From positions 248,001 through 312,000 of the forward strand of contig NZ_ONZG01000003.1 in assembly GCF_900302455.1 (NCBI RefSeq): a stretch of DNA of 64,000 nucleotides, written 5' to 3'. This stretch comes from Falsiruegeria mediterranea M17 (GTDB taxonomy: Bacteria > Pseudomonadota > Alphaproteobacteria > Rhodobacterales > Rhodobacteraceae). Positions 42,695-51,565 of the stretch are shown here, in pieces (the first letter of the stretch is position 1; each line of letters starts with the position of its first letter). The notes below the pieces were generated by a model that saw nothing but the letters and a program-made list of their open reading frames with translations, had not been told where the DNA came from and did not search any database. A program made the position numbers and the translations under genes.

Positions 42695-44836
42695 TTAGGC
42701 AAACAGCTTCTGCTCAGAGGCATGCTGTTTGAGCAGCGCAGGCGGGTCGAAGCGGTCGCCGAATTTTGCGGCCAGTTCTTCGCAGCGTGCAACGAAGCGG
42801 TCCAGGCCGTAGGTGTTTACGAACTGGATGTAACCGCCGGTGTGGACCGGTGCGCCAATGCCCAGGATCGAACCCACGTTGCCGTCCGCGACCGAGCGCA
42901 AGACGCCCTCTTCCAGACAGCGTAAGGTTTCCAGCACCGCGCGGAACAGGATGCGATCCTGGATGTCCTGATCGGGCAGGTCCGTGCCTTCCTTGCGCCA
43001 GGCTACAAGCCCGGGCCAGATGACCTTGCCGTCAGAGGTGTAGTCGTAGAACCCTTTGCCAGTGGCGCGGCCCTGGCGGTCGTGCTGGCTGACCAGCTCG
43101 GACACCATGTTGCGGGCCTCGGGCGTCGGTTCATCAGCGGGGTCCTGCAGGCCCATGTCAACTTGCGTGTTGTAGATGTCGTTGATCAGTTTCAACTGTA
43201 CTTCATCCAGCAGCGACAGCATCCCTGTTGGCATACCGATCAGCCGCGACAGGTTGTCGACGCGGACCGGATCCTGCCCTTCGGCCACCAGTTGCACCGC
43301 CTCAAGGATCTTGGTGCCGATGGTGCGTGACGTATAGAAGCCGGTTTTATCGCCCACGATGATCGGCGTCTTTTTGATCTGGCGTGCAAAGTCGAACGCA
43401 CGCGCCAGCGTCTCGTCCGAGGTCTGATCACCGGCGATGATTTCCAGCAGGGGCATCTTGTCGACGGGAGAGAAGAAATGCAGGCCGACGAAATTCTCGG
43501 GTTTTCTCGACTCGCTAGCCAGACGGGTGATTGGCAGGGTCGAGGTGTTGGACCCCCAGAAACCGCCCTCAGCCAACAGCTCTTCATGCTCGGCCAGAAC
43601 AGCATTCTTGACGTCGATCTTTTCGAACACCGCTTCGATGATCAGGTCGCAGCCCTTCACGTCTTCGGTCTTGTCCGTCGGGGTGATCAGCGCCAGCACC
43701 GCGTCGCGCTGCTCTGCGGTCATCCGGCCCTTGTCGACGCGCTTGTTCAGCAGCTTTTCGGTATAGGCTTTGCCACGCTCGGCGGCTTCCATGCTCATAT
43801 CCTTGAGTACGACCGGAATGCCCGCCATGGCCGCCGAATAGGTAATACCCTGACCCATCATGCCTGCGCCCAGAATGCCCAGGCGTTCGATCTTTGTGCG
43901 TGGGATGTCCTTAGGGCGTGAAGCGCCGCCGTTGACCTTGTTCATGCCAAAAAACAGCGTCTCGATCATGTTCTTGGTGGGCGCCAGCGGTGTCAGCGAG
44001 GCAAAGCGGCGGCTTTCATACCGCTGCGCGGTGTCGAAATCGATCTTGCCTGCCGCCTCGGTCATGATGTCGAGGATGCGCACGGGCGCTGGCATCAGGC
44101 CGCGGGTTTTCTTGAACAGCATTGCCGTGGCACCGGCAATGCGCGGCGCGTTTTTGGGCGAGGTCGAAGGACCGCCGGGGATCTTGTAACCCTTGGTGTC
44201 CCAGGGCTGGGTGACGGCGGTTTCGTCGCCTTGCACCGACAGGATGTGCGCCTTTGCGCTGGCCAATAGCTGATCGGGTGCCACAACCTCATGAATGAGA
44301 CCCGCCTTGAGCGCCTTTTGCGGGTTCAGCTGTCGCCCTTCAAGCAGGAAGGGCATCGCGCCCTCAAGCCCCAGCAGGTAGGTCAGGCGCACAACGCCGC
44401 CGCCTCCGGGCAGCAGACCCAGGGTAACCTCGGGCAGGCCGATCTTGGTTTTGGGGTTGTCGGCTGCGATGCGATGGTTGCAGGCCAGACAGATCTCGTA
44501 CCCACCCCCCAGGGCCGCACCGTTGATGGCGGCAACCATGGGAACAGGGAGTTTCTCCATTCGGCGCATGACAGCCTTGGTTGCCTCGACCTGTTCAAAT
44601 AGCTCGCCCACGGTGTCGGGGGTGATGCCCTTGAGCATGTTCAGATCGCCGCCGGCAAAGAAAGTGTCCTTGGCTGAGGTCCAGATCACACCTTTCAGGT
44701 CATCCTCGGCCTCGATCTGGTCCATCGCGCCTTTGAAGAGCGGCCAGAACTGATCGTTCATCGCGTTGACGGGGCCGTCCATGTCCATGGTGATGGTAAC
44801 GATGCCGTCCGCGTCCTTGTCGTATGCAAATGCCAT
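42695..44836 (-). CDS. multifunctional beta-oxidation protein (enoyl-CoA hydratase / 3-hydroxyacyl-CoA dehydrogenase)
   Basis: The 713-residue FadB/FadJ-type protein has an N-terminal crotonase domain. Both catalytic glutamates are visible (G-G-Y-E-I-C-L-A and L-P-E-V-T-L-G-L-L-P-G-G-G-G). From about residue 315 it has a 3-hydroxyacyl-CoA dehydrogenase domain with L-G-I-L-G-A-G-M-M-G-Q-G and the catalytic histidine in G-L-H-F-F-S-P. A second HCDH domain is at the C terminus. It hydrates and oxidises enoyl-CoA to 3-ketoacyl-CoA. It follows the thiolase gene by 15 bp. Confidence 0.95.
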   Translation of the reverse strand: MAFAYDKDADGIVTITMDMDGPVNAMNDQFWPLFKGAMDQIEAEDDLKGVIWTSAKDTFFAGGDLNMLKGITPDTVGELFEQVEATKAVMRRMEKLPVPMVAAINGAALGGGYEICLACNHRIAADNPKTKIGLPEVTLGLLPGGGGVVRLTYLLGLEGAMPFLLEGRQLNPQKALKAGLIHEVVAPDQLLASAKAHILSVQGDETAVTQPWDTKGYKIPGGPSTSPKNAPRIAGATAMLFKKTRGLMPAPVRILDIMTEAAGKIDFDTAQRYESRRFASLTPLAPTKNMIETLFFGMNKVNGGASRPKDIPRTKIERLGILGAGMMGQGITYSAAMAGIPVVLKDMSMEAAERGKAYTEKLLNKRVDKGRMTAEQRDAVLALITPTDKTEDVKGCDLIIEAVFEKIDVKNAVLAEHEELLAEGGFWGSNTSTLPITRLASESRKPENFVGLHFFSPVDKMPLLEIIAGDQTSDETLARAFDFARQIKKTPIIVGDKTGFYTSRTIGTKILEAVQLVAEGQDPVRVDNLSRLIGMPTGMLSLLDEVQLKLINDIYNTQVDMGLQDPADEPTPEARNMVSELVSQHDRQGRATGKGFYDYTSDGKVIWPGLVAWRKEGTDLPDQDIQDRILFRAVLETLRCLEEGVLRSVADGNVGSILGIGAPVHTGGYIQFVNTYGLDRFVARCEELAAKFGDRFDPPALLKQHASEQKLFA

Positions 44837-44851
44837 ATGTCCGATCCTTCC

Positions 44852-46060
44852 TTACACGCGCTCGATCAGGGTCGAGATGCCCATGCCACCACCGACACAG
44901 AGCGAGATCATGGCGCGTTTGGCGCCGCGGCGCTCAAGCTCGTCCAGCATGGTTGAAACCAGCATGCCACCCGTGGCCCCCAGTGGGTGGCCCATGGCGA
45001 TGGAGCCGCCGTTGACGTTGGTGATTTCGTGGTCGATGCCCAGATCCTTCATGTAGCGCATGGCGACCGAGGCGAAGGCCTCGTTGATCTCCCAGAGGTC
45101 GATATCGTCCACAGTCAGGCCTGCACGGTCGAGGCACTTTTGAGCCGCTGGTCCGGGACCTGCCAGCATGATCACGGGGTCGGTCGAGATGACCGTGGCT
45201 GAGACAACACGCCCGCGCGGTTCAAGGCCGAGGTCTTTGCCCGCCTGTTCCGAACCGATCAGCACCGCAGCCGAGCCGTCAACAATGCCAGAGCTGTTGC
45301 CGGGTGTGTGTACATGGTTGATGCGGCTGACTTGGGGATATTTCGACAGGGCCATGTCGTCGAAGCCGTAGCTGCCCATACCGGCAAAGGATGGGTTCAG
45401 CGCGCCCAGCTTTTGCATGTCGGTGCCGGGTTTGATGAAGTCATCGCGTTCCAGAATGGTCAGCCCGCCTTCGTCCTTGACCGGAACCACGGATTTGTCG
45501 AACCAGCCACTGTCGCGGGCATGGGCCGCGCGACGCTGGCTTTCCATGGCATAGGCGTCCACATCCTCGCGGCTGTAGCCGTCGATGGTGGCAATCAGGT
45601 CCGCGCCAATACCCTGCGGCACGCCCAGTTGATCGTGGATGATGTCAGGATCCCCGAACATAGCGCCCCCGTTTGACCCCATGGGCACGCGGCTCATGGA
45701 TTCGATGCCACCGGCGACCACCAAGTCCTCTTGGTCTGAGCCGACCTTCGCCGCGGCCATGTTCACCGCTTCCAAACCGGACGCGCAGAACCGGTCTAGC
45801 TGGACGCCTGGCACGGCCTCGTCCCACTGTGCAGTCTGGACTGCGGCTTTGGCCACACATGAGCCTTGATCGCTGATGGGCGTTACACAGCCCAGGATAA
45901 CATCGCCCACTTGGCTGGTGTCCAAATCGTGGCGGCTTTGCATTTCACGCAACAGGCCTGCGGCCAATTGCACGGGCTTGACCTCGTGCAGGGTGCCGCT
46001 GGATTTGCCACGCGAGCGGGGTGTGCGCAGGGCGTCGTAGATGTAGGCAGCAGTTGCCAT
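44852..46060 (-). CDS. acetyl-CoA C-acyltransferase (3-ketoacyl-CoA thiolase)
   Basis: The 402-residue thiolase has the nucleophilic cysteine near residue 92 in [10 protein letters not shown]. The C-terminal active-site motifs are [14 protein letters not shown] and S-L-C-V-G-G-G-M-G. It cleaves 3-ketoacyl-CoA with CoA, completing the beta-oxidation turn started by the protein encoded next. AGGAG precedes the ATG. A small hairpin (GCCGCC-taa-GGCGGC, 46102-46116) and a divergent AraC-type regulator gene lie upstream. Confidence 0.95.
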   Translation of the reverse strand: MATAAYIYDALRTPRSRGKSSGTLHEVKPVQLAAGLLREMQSRHDLDTSQVGDVILGCVTPISDQGSCVAKAAVQTAQWDEAVPGVQLDRFCASGLEAVNMAAAKVGSDQEDLVVAGGIESMSRVPMGSNGGAMFGDPDIIHDQLGVPQGIGADLIATIDGYSREDVDAYAMESQRRAAHARDSGWFDKSVVPVKDEGGLTILERDDFIKPGTDMQKLGALNPSFAGMGSYGFDDMALSKYPQVSRINHVHTPGNSSGIVDGSAAVLIGSEQAGKDLGLEPRGRVVSATVISTDPVIMLAGPGPAAQKCLDRAGLTVDDIDLWEINEAFASVAMRYMKDLGIDHEITNVNGGSIAMGHPLGATGGMLVSTMLDELERRGAKRAMISLCVGGGMGISTLIERV

Positions 46061-46159
46061 CTGTGATCTCCTATCTGGGTTTGGAACGTAGCGTGACAGG
46101 CGCCGCCTAAGGCGGCAATGATCTGGATGTGCAGAAAAATTGACATTATCTAACAGGCT

Positions 46160-47161
46160 ATGGCCAATCGCATTCCAGCCGCTTTTGCATCGAACATGCT
46201 CGACGGGGCCCGGCGTCGGGGCTTGGAGCCTGCCGCAATCCTATCGCGCGCCGGGCTTGGCACCCGGGTGGCTCCGCTGACGCCGCCCGATTTCGTGCGT
46301 CTTGTGCGCACGGTGACCCTGTCCCTGGACGACGAGTTGGGCGGGTTGCAGGAACGGCCACAGCGGATTGGCGTGACAGCCATGATGGCGGCGCATCTGA
46401 GCCACGCCGCAACGTTGGGTGATGCCTATGCGCGGGCCATCCAGTTCATGGATCTGATGGACAATTCCTTTCTCTATGAGTTTCGCGTAGAGCGTGCTGA
46501 CGCCATACTTGAGATGCGGCGCATTCCGGGTCGTTTGGTGTTGAACGCCTTGGCGGTCGAGATGATCCTGGTGCTGGTTCATCGCATGCTTGTTTGGCTG
46601 GCAGGCAACAAGGGCGCCATCAATCGTGCCTGGTTTGACTATGCTCCGCCTGACCATGTCGCCGCCTATCGGGCGATGTTTCTGCGTGCGCCGGTTCAAT
46701 TCAACCAAAGCAGCAGCGGGTTGGCCGTGCCTGCAAGCTTGATGAAATTGCCGCTGATCCGCACCGAGGTGCAGGCGATCGCCTATGCGCGGCGCACGCC
46801 GCTTGACGCCTTTTTGCCAATGACCGGGACAGCTGGTTTGGCGCTTGAGGTATCGGTGACTGTAGACGGCATATTGGCTGCCGAAGGGCGGTTGGCGGAT
46901 ATGGAAGAGGTCTCGCGCGCCTTGAACATCCCCAGCTACACGTTGCGGCGCAGGCTCAAGCGCGATGGGGCGGATTATTCCGATATTCGCAAACAGGTTC
47001 GGCGGGACATGGCGGTGCGTCTGCTCACCACCACCGAAGCCTCAGTCGAGGACATTGCCAACAAGACCGGATTCAGTGAAGCCAGCGCCTTTGTCCGGGC
47101 CTTTCGATCCTGGACCGGGGTGACGCCAAAGGCCTATCGGTCATCTGACCCAGTTGGGTAG
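46160..47161 (+). CDS. AraC-family transcriptional regulator (OruR/ArgR-like)
   Basis: The 333-residue protein has an N-terminal ligand domain of the arabinose-binding/OruR type (about 20-205). The C-terminal AraC double helix-turn-helix (about 235-330) has [15 protein letters not shown] and [17 protein letters not shown]. It is divergent from the thiolase/FadB genes, so it may activate beta-oxidation in response to a fatty or amino acid. The 99-bp gap has TTGACATTATCT close before the ATG. Confidence 0.87.
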   Translation: MANRIPAAFASNMLDGARRRGLEPAAILSRAGLGTRVAPLTPPDFVRLVRTVTLSLDDELGGLQERPQRIGVTAMMAAHLSHAATLGDAYARAIQFMDLMDNSFLYEFRVERADAILEMRRIPGRLVLNALAVEMILVLVHRMLVWLAGNKGAINRAWFDYAPPDHVAAYRAMFLRAPVQFNQSSSGLAVPASLMKLPLIRTEVQAIAYARRTPLDAFLPMTGTAGLALEVSVTVDGILAAEGRLADMEEVSRALNIPSYTLRRRLKRDGADYSDIRKQVRRDMAVRLLTTTEASVEDIANKTGFSEASAFVRAFRSWTGVTPKAYRSSDPVG

Positions 47162-47280
47162 TTTCTTTAGATTTCAATGATTTGAAAGATTTCTGATTTT
47201 TCTTCTGAATAAAGTTGGGTCCCGGAGCGTTTTCCAATCAGAGCGCGACCTGCGCCGGACACATTCGGAGGAAACGTCCC

Positions 47281-47874
47281 GTGAAACACCTGACCTGCCT
47301 TGCCACTGTGGCGACCCTGATGACAACCCTGGCCACTTTTGCTTATGCGGGTGGTCATGCCAATTGGGCCTCGGTCCCGGATCAGTCCGGCGTGGGGTTC
47401 GGCTCGATCAAGAAGGACACCGTGGGCGAGGTACACCATTTCGAAGACGTCAGCGGCACCGTCAGCGAGGCGGGGGAGTTGGCGGTTTCGATAAACCTTG
47501 GTTCGGTTGAGACCTATATTGACATCCGCAATGAACGGATGATCGAGCATGTGTTCCAGGCCGCTGATGCCAAGGCCACGCTGGCGGGCGAAGTGGACAT
47601 GGACGAGTTCAACGACTTGGCTGTAGGCGAAACCACTCTGACCGATTTCGAGGGGGTGTTGTCACTGGGCGGTCTGGAGGCGGAAATCGAGGCCGAGTTG
47701 CTGGTTGCACGCCTGACGGAAGATCGCGTTCTGGTGACAACGGCCAACATGATCATGTTGTCGACGGCGGATCTGGGCTTCGACGCAGGCATCGACACGC
47801 TGATGCAATTGGCCAAGCTGCCGGGCATCACCCGGGTAACCCCGGTCACTGTGCGCATGGTGTTTGAAAAGTAA
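47281..47874 (+). CDS. secreted YceI-like protein
   Basis: The start is GTG 47281, with GGAGGA eight bases upstream. The 197-residue protein has a signal peptide (about 1-23, ending A-Y-A). A single YceI-like beta-barrel domain follows, with N-W-A near its start and V-S-I-N-L-G-S-V-E-T-Y-I-D-I-R-N-E-R-M. YceI proteins bind polyisoprenoid lipids in the periplasm. The next gene encodes a cytochrome c, a pairing seen in other YceI loci. A 10-bp hairpin at 47915-47939 lies between the two genes. Confidence 0.78.
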   Translation: MKHLTCLATVATLMTTLATFAYAGGHANWASVPDQSGVGFGSIKKDTVGEVHHFEDVSGTVSEAGELAVSINLGSVETYIDIRNERMIEHVFQAADAKATLAGEVDMDEFNDLAVGETTLTDFEGVLSLGGLEAEIEAELLVARLTEDRVLVTTANMIMLSTADLGFDAGIDTLMQLAKLPGITRVTPVTVRMVFEK

Positions 47875-47914
47875 CGTTTTGGGTGAGTAACGAGTGTGTG
47901 TTTTGTGTGCGAGC

Positions 47915-47939
47915 GGTGACACGCGTTATGCGTGTCGCC
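47915..47939 (+). other. hairpin between YceI-like and cytochrome c genes
   Basis: GGTGACACGC and GCGTGTCGCC form a 10-bp stem with one wobble pair and a 5-base loop in the 106-bp gap. There is no T run after it. It may limit readthrough or protect the upstream mRNA. Confidence 0.4.
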
Positions 47940-47980
47940 GTGCCGCACTCCAGCAAACGAGCCAGACAAGGGGCGAGGGC

Positions 47981-48355
47981 ATGAAACGATTGATCATTGG
48001 GGCGGCGCTGGTTCTGAGCGTCCTGAACACGGGTGCCTGGGCCGAAGGCGATGCCAAGGCGGGCAAGAAGGTGTTCAAGAAATGCAAGGCCTGCCACACG
48101 GTCAAAGAGGGCAAGAACAAGGTGGGTCCAACGCTGTATGGGATCGTGGATGCACCGGCGGGCCAGGTCGAAGGGTTCAAGTATTCGCCCGCACTGCTCG
48201 AGGCGGGGCTGACCTGGGATGCCGAAACGCTCAAGGCGTTTCTGACCAAGCCCAAGGAGCTGGTGCCGGGCAACAAGATGTCCTTTGCGGGGCTGAAAAA
48301 GGAACAGCAGATCGACGATCTGATCGCTTATCTGGTGGCAGAAAGCGAAGAGTAG
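47981..48355 (+). CDS. class I c-type cytochrome
   Basis: The start at ATG 47981 gives a signal peptide (about 1-21, A-W-A-E). The 124-residue protein binds one haem through C-K-A-C-H (residues 35-39), with the likely distal methionine in G-N-K-M-S-F. It resembles short cytochrome c2/c552-like electron carriers of the periplasm. It precedes an ECF sigma factor gene by 16 bp, so both are probably in one transcript. Its electron partner is not encoded here. Confidence 0.92.
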   Translation: MKRLIIGAALVLSVLNTGAWAEGDAKAGKKVFKKCKACHTVKEGKNKVGPTLYGIVDAPAGQVEGFKYSPALLEAGLTWDAETLKAFLTKPKELVPGNKMSFAGLKKEQQIDDLIAYLVAESEE

Positions 48356-48371
48356 CGGAGCAGGGTGAGGC

Positions 48372-48905
48372 ATGAAGTTTTGGCGGCGGCAGACATCGCA
48401 TGACATTGTGCGTAATGGAGTCGCGGCCATCTTTCCTCGCCTTTGGCGTTACAGCCTGACCTTGACCGGCAAACCCGAAGGGGCAGATGATTTGGCGCAG
48501 GCCACCTGTCTGCGGGCGATCGAACAAGCGGACCGTTTTCAGGCGGACACGGATCTGGCCAAGTGGATGTTCCGCATCGCTCACAATCTGTGGGTCAGCG
48601 AACTGCGCAAAAATGCGGTGCGTGCTGGCGGTGGATTGGTGGCGATCGAGGATGCCGATCTGATGGACCTCAAACCTGGGCCCGAGGCGGCGGTGTTGAA
48701 CCGCGAGGTCATGGTGGCCATCCTCCGCCTGCCCGAGGCACAACGTGCCACAGTGGTCCTGGTCTATGTCGAGGGCTATGCTTACCGAGAGGCGGCCGAG
48801 ATATTGGATATCCCCATCGGCACCGTCATGAGCCGTCTGGCCAGTGCAAGGGCCACGATCAGCCATATGTTCGAACACCAAAAAGGCACGCGCCATGGCA
48901 GATAG
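48372..48905 (+). CDS. ECF-family RNA polymerase sigma factor
   Basis: The 177-residue protein has sigma region 2 (D-D-L-A-Q-A-T-C-L-R-A-I-E, then W-M-F-R-I-A-H-N-L) and region 4 (L-P-E-A-Q-R-A-T-V-V-L-V-Y-V-E-G-Y-A-Y-R-E-A-A-E, then G-T-V-M-S-R-L-A-S-A). There is no region 1 or 3. It directs RNA polymerase to stress-type promoters. The anti-sigma gene overlaps its end by 11 bp. The upstream cytochrome c and YceI genes may belong to its regulon. Confidence 0.92.
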   Translation: MKFWRRQTSHDIVRNGVAAIFPRLWRYSLTLTGKPEGADDLAQATCLRAIEQADRFQADTDLAKWMFRIAHNLWVSELRKNAVRAGGGLVAIEDADLMDLKPGPEAAVLNREVMVAILRLPEAQRATVVLVYVEGYAYREAAEILDIPIGTVMSRLASARATISHMFEHQKGTRHGR

Positions 48906-49635
48906 AACCTTCACCGACGAAGAGCTTGTCGCCTACCTGGACGGCGAAGACGCGCACGCGCCGGTGGCCGAAATCCGTGCCGCGTTGCAAGAGGATGTAG
49001 CGCTGCGGCAGCGGCTTGATGCGTTGGAAATCGACAAACAGGCCATCACTGATGGGTTCGCTGCATTGCTGACGCAGGACCGGCCCGCGCCTGTCTTGCC
49101 GGAACCGGCTGTGTCCCGCGGTCACAGCTCGGCGTCCTTGGCGCTGGTGGCCAGCCTTGCCTTGGCGGTTGGGTTGGGGGCCGGGGTTTATCTGAACCGC
49201 GCGACGCAGCCCGGTTGGCTGGAATATGTGGCGGCTTACCAGGCGCTTTATTCCACGCAAACACTGGCGCACATTCAACAGGATGAGGCCGCCCAGCAGG
49301 CCGAGTTGGACCGGGTGGCCACAGCTATTGGCAAGATGCTGACACCGGCAGAGCTCGATACGTTGCCGGGGGCCGAGTATAAGCGCGCGCAGGTGCTGAA
49401 TTTCAACGGCAAGCCGTTGATCCAGCTCACGTTCCTGACCGACGATGGCGATCCGCTGGCCCTGTGCATCATTCGTTCGAACAAGGGACGCGGCGCGCAA
49501 CCCGAGCTGTCGAGGATGGAAGGGATGAGCGCTGCCGCTTGGGGCCGCGATGGCTATGAATACCTGCTGATCGGCGGACAAAATGATGCCCAGATCGAGC
49601 GCTATGCCGAGGTGTTTTCGGAGGCCGAGATTTAG
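48895..49635 (+). CDS. membrane anti-sigma factor
   Basis: The start at ATG 48895 lies inside the end of the sigma gene. The 246-residue protein has an N-terminal cytoplasmic domain of anti-sigma type (T-D-E-E-L-V-A-Y-L-D-G-E, residues 7-18). One membrane helix spans about 80-100, and a periplasmic domain of about 145 residues follows. No zinc motif is visible. It should hold the ECF factor at the membrane and release it on an envelope or redox signal. The stop is 22 bp from the convergent acyl-CoA dehydrogenase gene. Confidence 0.87.
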   Translation: MADRTFTDEELVAYLDGEDAHAPVAEIRAALQEDVALRQRLDALEIDKQAITDGFAALLTQDRPAPVLPEPAVSRGHSSASLALVASLALAVGLGAGVYLNRATQPGWLEYVAAYQALYSTQTLAHIQQDEAAQQAELDRVATAIGKMLTPAELDTLPGAEYKRAQVLNFNGKPLIQLTFLTDDGDPLALCIIRSNKGRGAQPELSRMEGMSAAAWGRDGYEYLLIGGQNDAQIERYAEVFSEAEI

Positions 49636-49657
49636 CGGCCTCCGTTTTGTGTCGGCG

Positions 49658-50815
49658 CTATTGCCCAGCCAATCCCATCTGCCGTACTGCCAGATCACGC
49701 ATGATCTCCTCAGAGCCGCCGCCGATGGCCATGACCTTGATCTCGCGCCAAACCCGCTCGACCGGGTTGCCTGTCATGTAGCTGGCCCCGCCAAAGACCT
49801 GCATCGCCTCAGACGCCACAAACTCCAGCGACTTGGTGGCCTGCACCTTGGCTTTGGCCAGCTCGGCAATCGGCATCAAGCCCTGGTTGATCGACCAGCA
49901 GATGCGCTCGATATAGGCCTCGTTCATGTCGATCTTGGCGGACATTTCGGCGAACTTATGGGCGATGACCTGATGTTCGATCAGGCGTTGGCCGAATGTC
50001 TTGCGCTCGCGCGCCCAATCCAAGGCGCTTTCGTAGCAGATTTTCATCATGCCCAGAGAGCCCGAGGCCAGCGAAAGACGCTCGAAGTTGAAGTTGTTCA
50101 TGATTGCGATGAAGCCTTTGTTCTCCGGCCCAAGCAGGGCGCTTTCAGGCAGTTCGCAATCGTCCATATGCAGTGTCGCTTGTTGCGAGCAATGCCAGCC
50201 CATCTTGCCGCCCAAGGGCGTGCGGCTGAAACCGGGTGCGTCATGTGGCACCAGAAACAACGAAATACCCGCCAGCCCCGGACCGCCGGTGCGCGCACCG
50301 ATAACGAACCATTCGGCGTCCATACCGCCGGTGATATAGGTCTTCTCCCCGTTCAGAATCCACTTGTCGTCCTTGCGCTCGGCCTTGGTCGACAAGTTCG
50401 CCACATCCGACCCGCCCCCCGGTTCAGTGATGCCCAAAGATGACATCATCCGCCCGCTTAGAATTTCCGGCAGCAGCTTTTTCTTGACCTCTTCGGGTGC
50501 GAATTTGGCAATCGGCGCGATGGAAATCAGCCGCCCACCGACAGCAGCCGCAACACCCGAGGCGCCGCAACCAAAGAGCAACTCGTTGAAATCATGGCGC
50601 ATAAAGGCGTCGTCGAACCCAAGTCCACCGTATGCCTCGTCGATCCCAAAACCATAAACGCCAAAGTCGCCGATGGCGGTGTGCAACTCGGCCGGGACCG
50701 CGCGATCTGCTTCCCATTTTTCGATGTTGGGCTTGATCTCGGCATCGACAAAGCGGGCAAAGTCCCGTCGCAGGGCCTCGCGTTCGGGTGTCATGAAGGG
50801 CGAGGGCAGGGTCAT
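49658..50815 (-). CDS. acyl-CoA dehydrogenase (AtuD/citronellyl-CoA dehydrogenase-like by context)
   Basis: The start at 50815 overlaps the TetR stop (ATGA). The 385-residue flavoenzyme has the family order: helical N domain, G-I-T-E-P-G-G-G-S-D in the beta domain, and a C-terminal domain with R-K-T-F-G-Q-R-L and Q-V-F-G-G-A-S-Y. It introduces the 2,3 double bond in an acyl-CoA. Because it is coupled to the regulator of the AtuA/carboxylase operon, it probably supplies that pathway. The acyl specificity is inference. Confidence 0.88.
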   Translation of the reverse strand: MTLPSPFMTPEREALRRDFARFVDAEIKPNIEKWEADRAVPAELHTAIGDFGVYGFGIDEAYGGLGFDDAFMRHDFNELLFGCGASGVAAAVGGRLISIAPIAKFAPEEVKKKLLPEILSGRMMSSLGITEPGGGSDVANLSTKAERKDDKWILNGEKTYITGGMDAEWFVIGARTGGPGLAGISLFLVPHDAPGFSRTPLGGKMGWHCSQQATLHMDDCELPESALLGPENKGFIAIMNNFNFERLSLASGSLGMMKICYESALDWARERKTFGQRLIEHQVIAHKFAEMSAKIDMNEAYIERICWSINQGLMPIAELAKAKVQATKSLEFVASEAMQVFGGASYMTGNPVERVWREIKVMAIGGGSEEIMRDLAVRQMGLAGQ

Positions 50816-51450
50816 TGCTGTGTCTCCTGGTCGGGGGTGGGGCGAACGGAAAGCTGGCTCTCCATCATGCGGGCAAAGCGGTCCATCATCCGGGTCAGAT
50901 ACTCGGGCGACGAGACAAATTTTTCGTGCAGCAAAAGCCCACGCAGAAAGTTTCGCGCGATGCTCCACAGCAGTTCTGTGTCTTCGCGCTCACCGTTGGC
51001 GCTGGTGTAGGATTGCGCGATCAGGGCAAGGTTGGATTGGTCCCAATCCAGCAGGCCGTCTTCGAGCAGTTGGTACAGTTCGGCATCGGTGCGGCAGGCC
51101 ACCAGGATTTCGACAATCGCACGACCGCCGGACGAATTCACGATCCGGGTCCAGGATGTCATGATCAGGTCATAGACCGGCAGGACATCCAATGAATCGC
51201 CCCGCTCCACCGGACCTTGGGCGTTGCTCAGCAGTTGCATTGCCGTGGCCGCCACCAGCGCCTGTTTGGTGGGAAAGTGATGCGTGATCGCCCCGCGTGA
51301 CACGCTGGCCTTGGCTTGTATCTTGGCAAATGTGGTTTCAGCATAGCCCAGCCGATCCAGGCAATCGATGGCAGCACGGCAGATCTTGGTCCGCATCGCT
51401 TGCGAGCGCTGGTCCTGCAGCGAGATTTTGGGTGGTGTTGTGTCAGTCAT
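50812..51450 (-). CDS. TetR-family transcriptional regulator of the Atu-like cluster
   Basis: The 212-residue protein has a TetR helix-turn-helix at about 25-70 (Y-A-E-T-T-F-A-K-I-Q-A-K-A-S-V-S-R-G-A-I-T-H-H-F) and a helical ligand domain. Its place matches that of AtuR in Pseudomonas, a TetR repressor between divergent catabolic genes. The 115-bp gap to the AtuA gene holds an inverted repeat at 51512-51529 suited as operator. It is translated together with the acyl-CoA dehydrogenase. Confidence 0.9.
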   Translation of the reverse strand: MTDTTPPKISLQDQRSQAMRTKICRAAIDCLDRLGYAETTFAKIQAKASVSRGAITHHFPTKQALVAATAMQLLSNAQGPVERGDSLDVLPVYDLIMTSWTRIVNSSGGRAIVEILVACRTDAELYQLLEDGLLDWDQSNLALIAQSYTSANGEREDTELLWSIARNFLRGLLLHEKFVSSPEYLTRMMDRFARMMESQLSVRPTPDQETQQ

Positions 51451-51511
51451 GTTCCGTGGCGTCGGTTTGTCAGATCACCGTTGACCGGTGGGGTTGAGCA
51501 GGACCATAAAA

Positions 51512-51529
51512 ACAGAACAGGCGGTCTGT
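51512..51529. promoter_or_regulatory. candidate TetR operator upstream of atuA-like gene
   Basis: ACAGAAC-AGGC-GGTCTGT is an inverted repeat of 7-base arms with one mismatch, 36 bp before the GTG of the AtuA gene. A second short repeat (CACCG-ttgac-CGGTG, 51476-51490) lies nearer the TetR start. Either could be bound by the adjacent TetR protein. Confidence 0.5.
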
Positions 51530-51565
51530 AAACTGGATTTCGCTGCCTGAAGGGAGGGACGTAAC

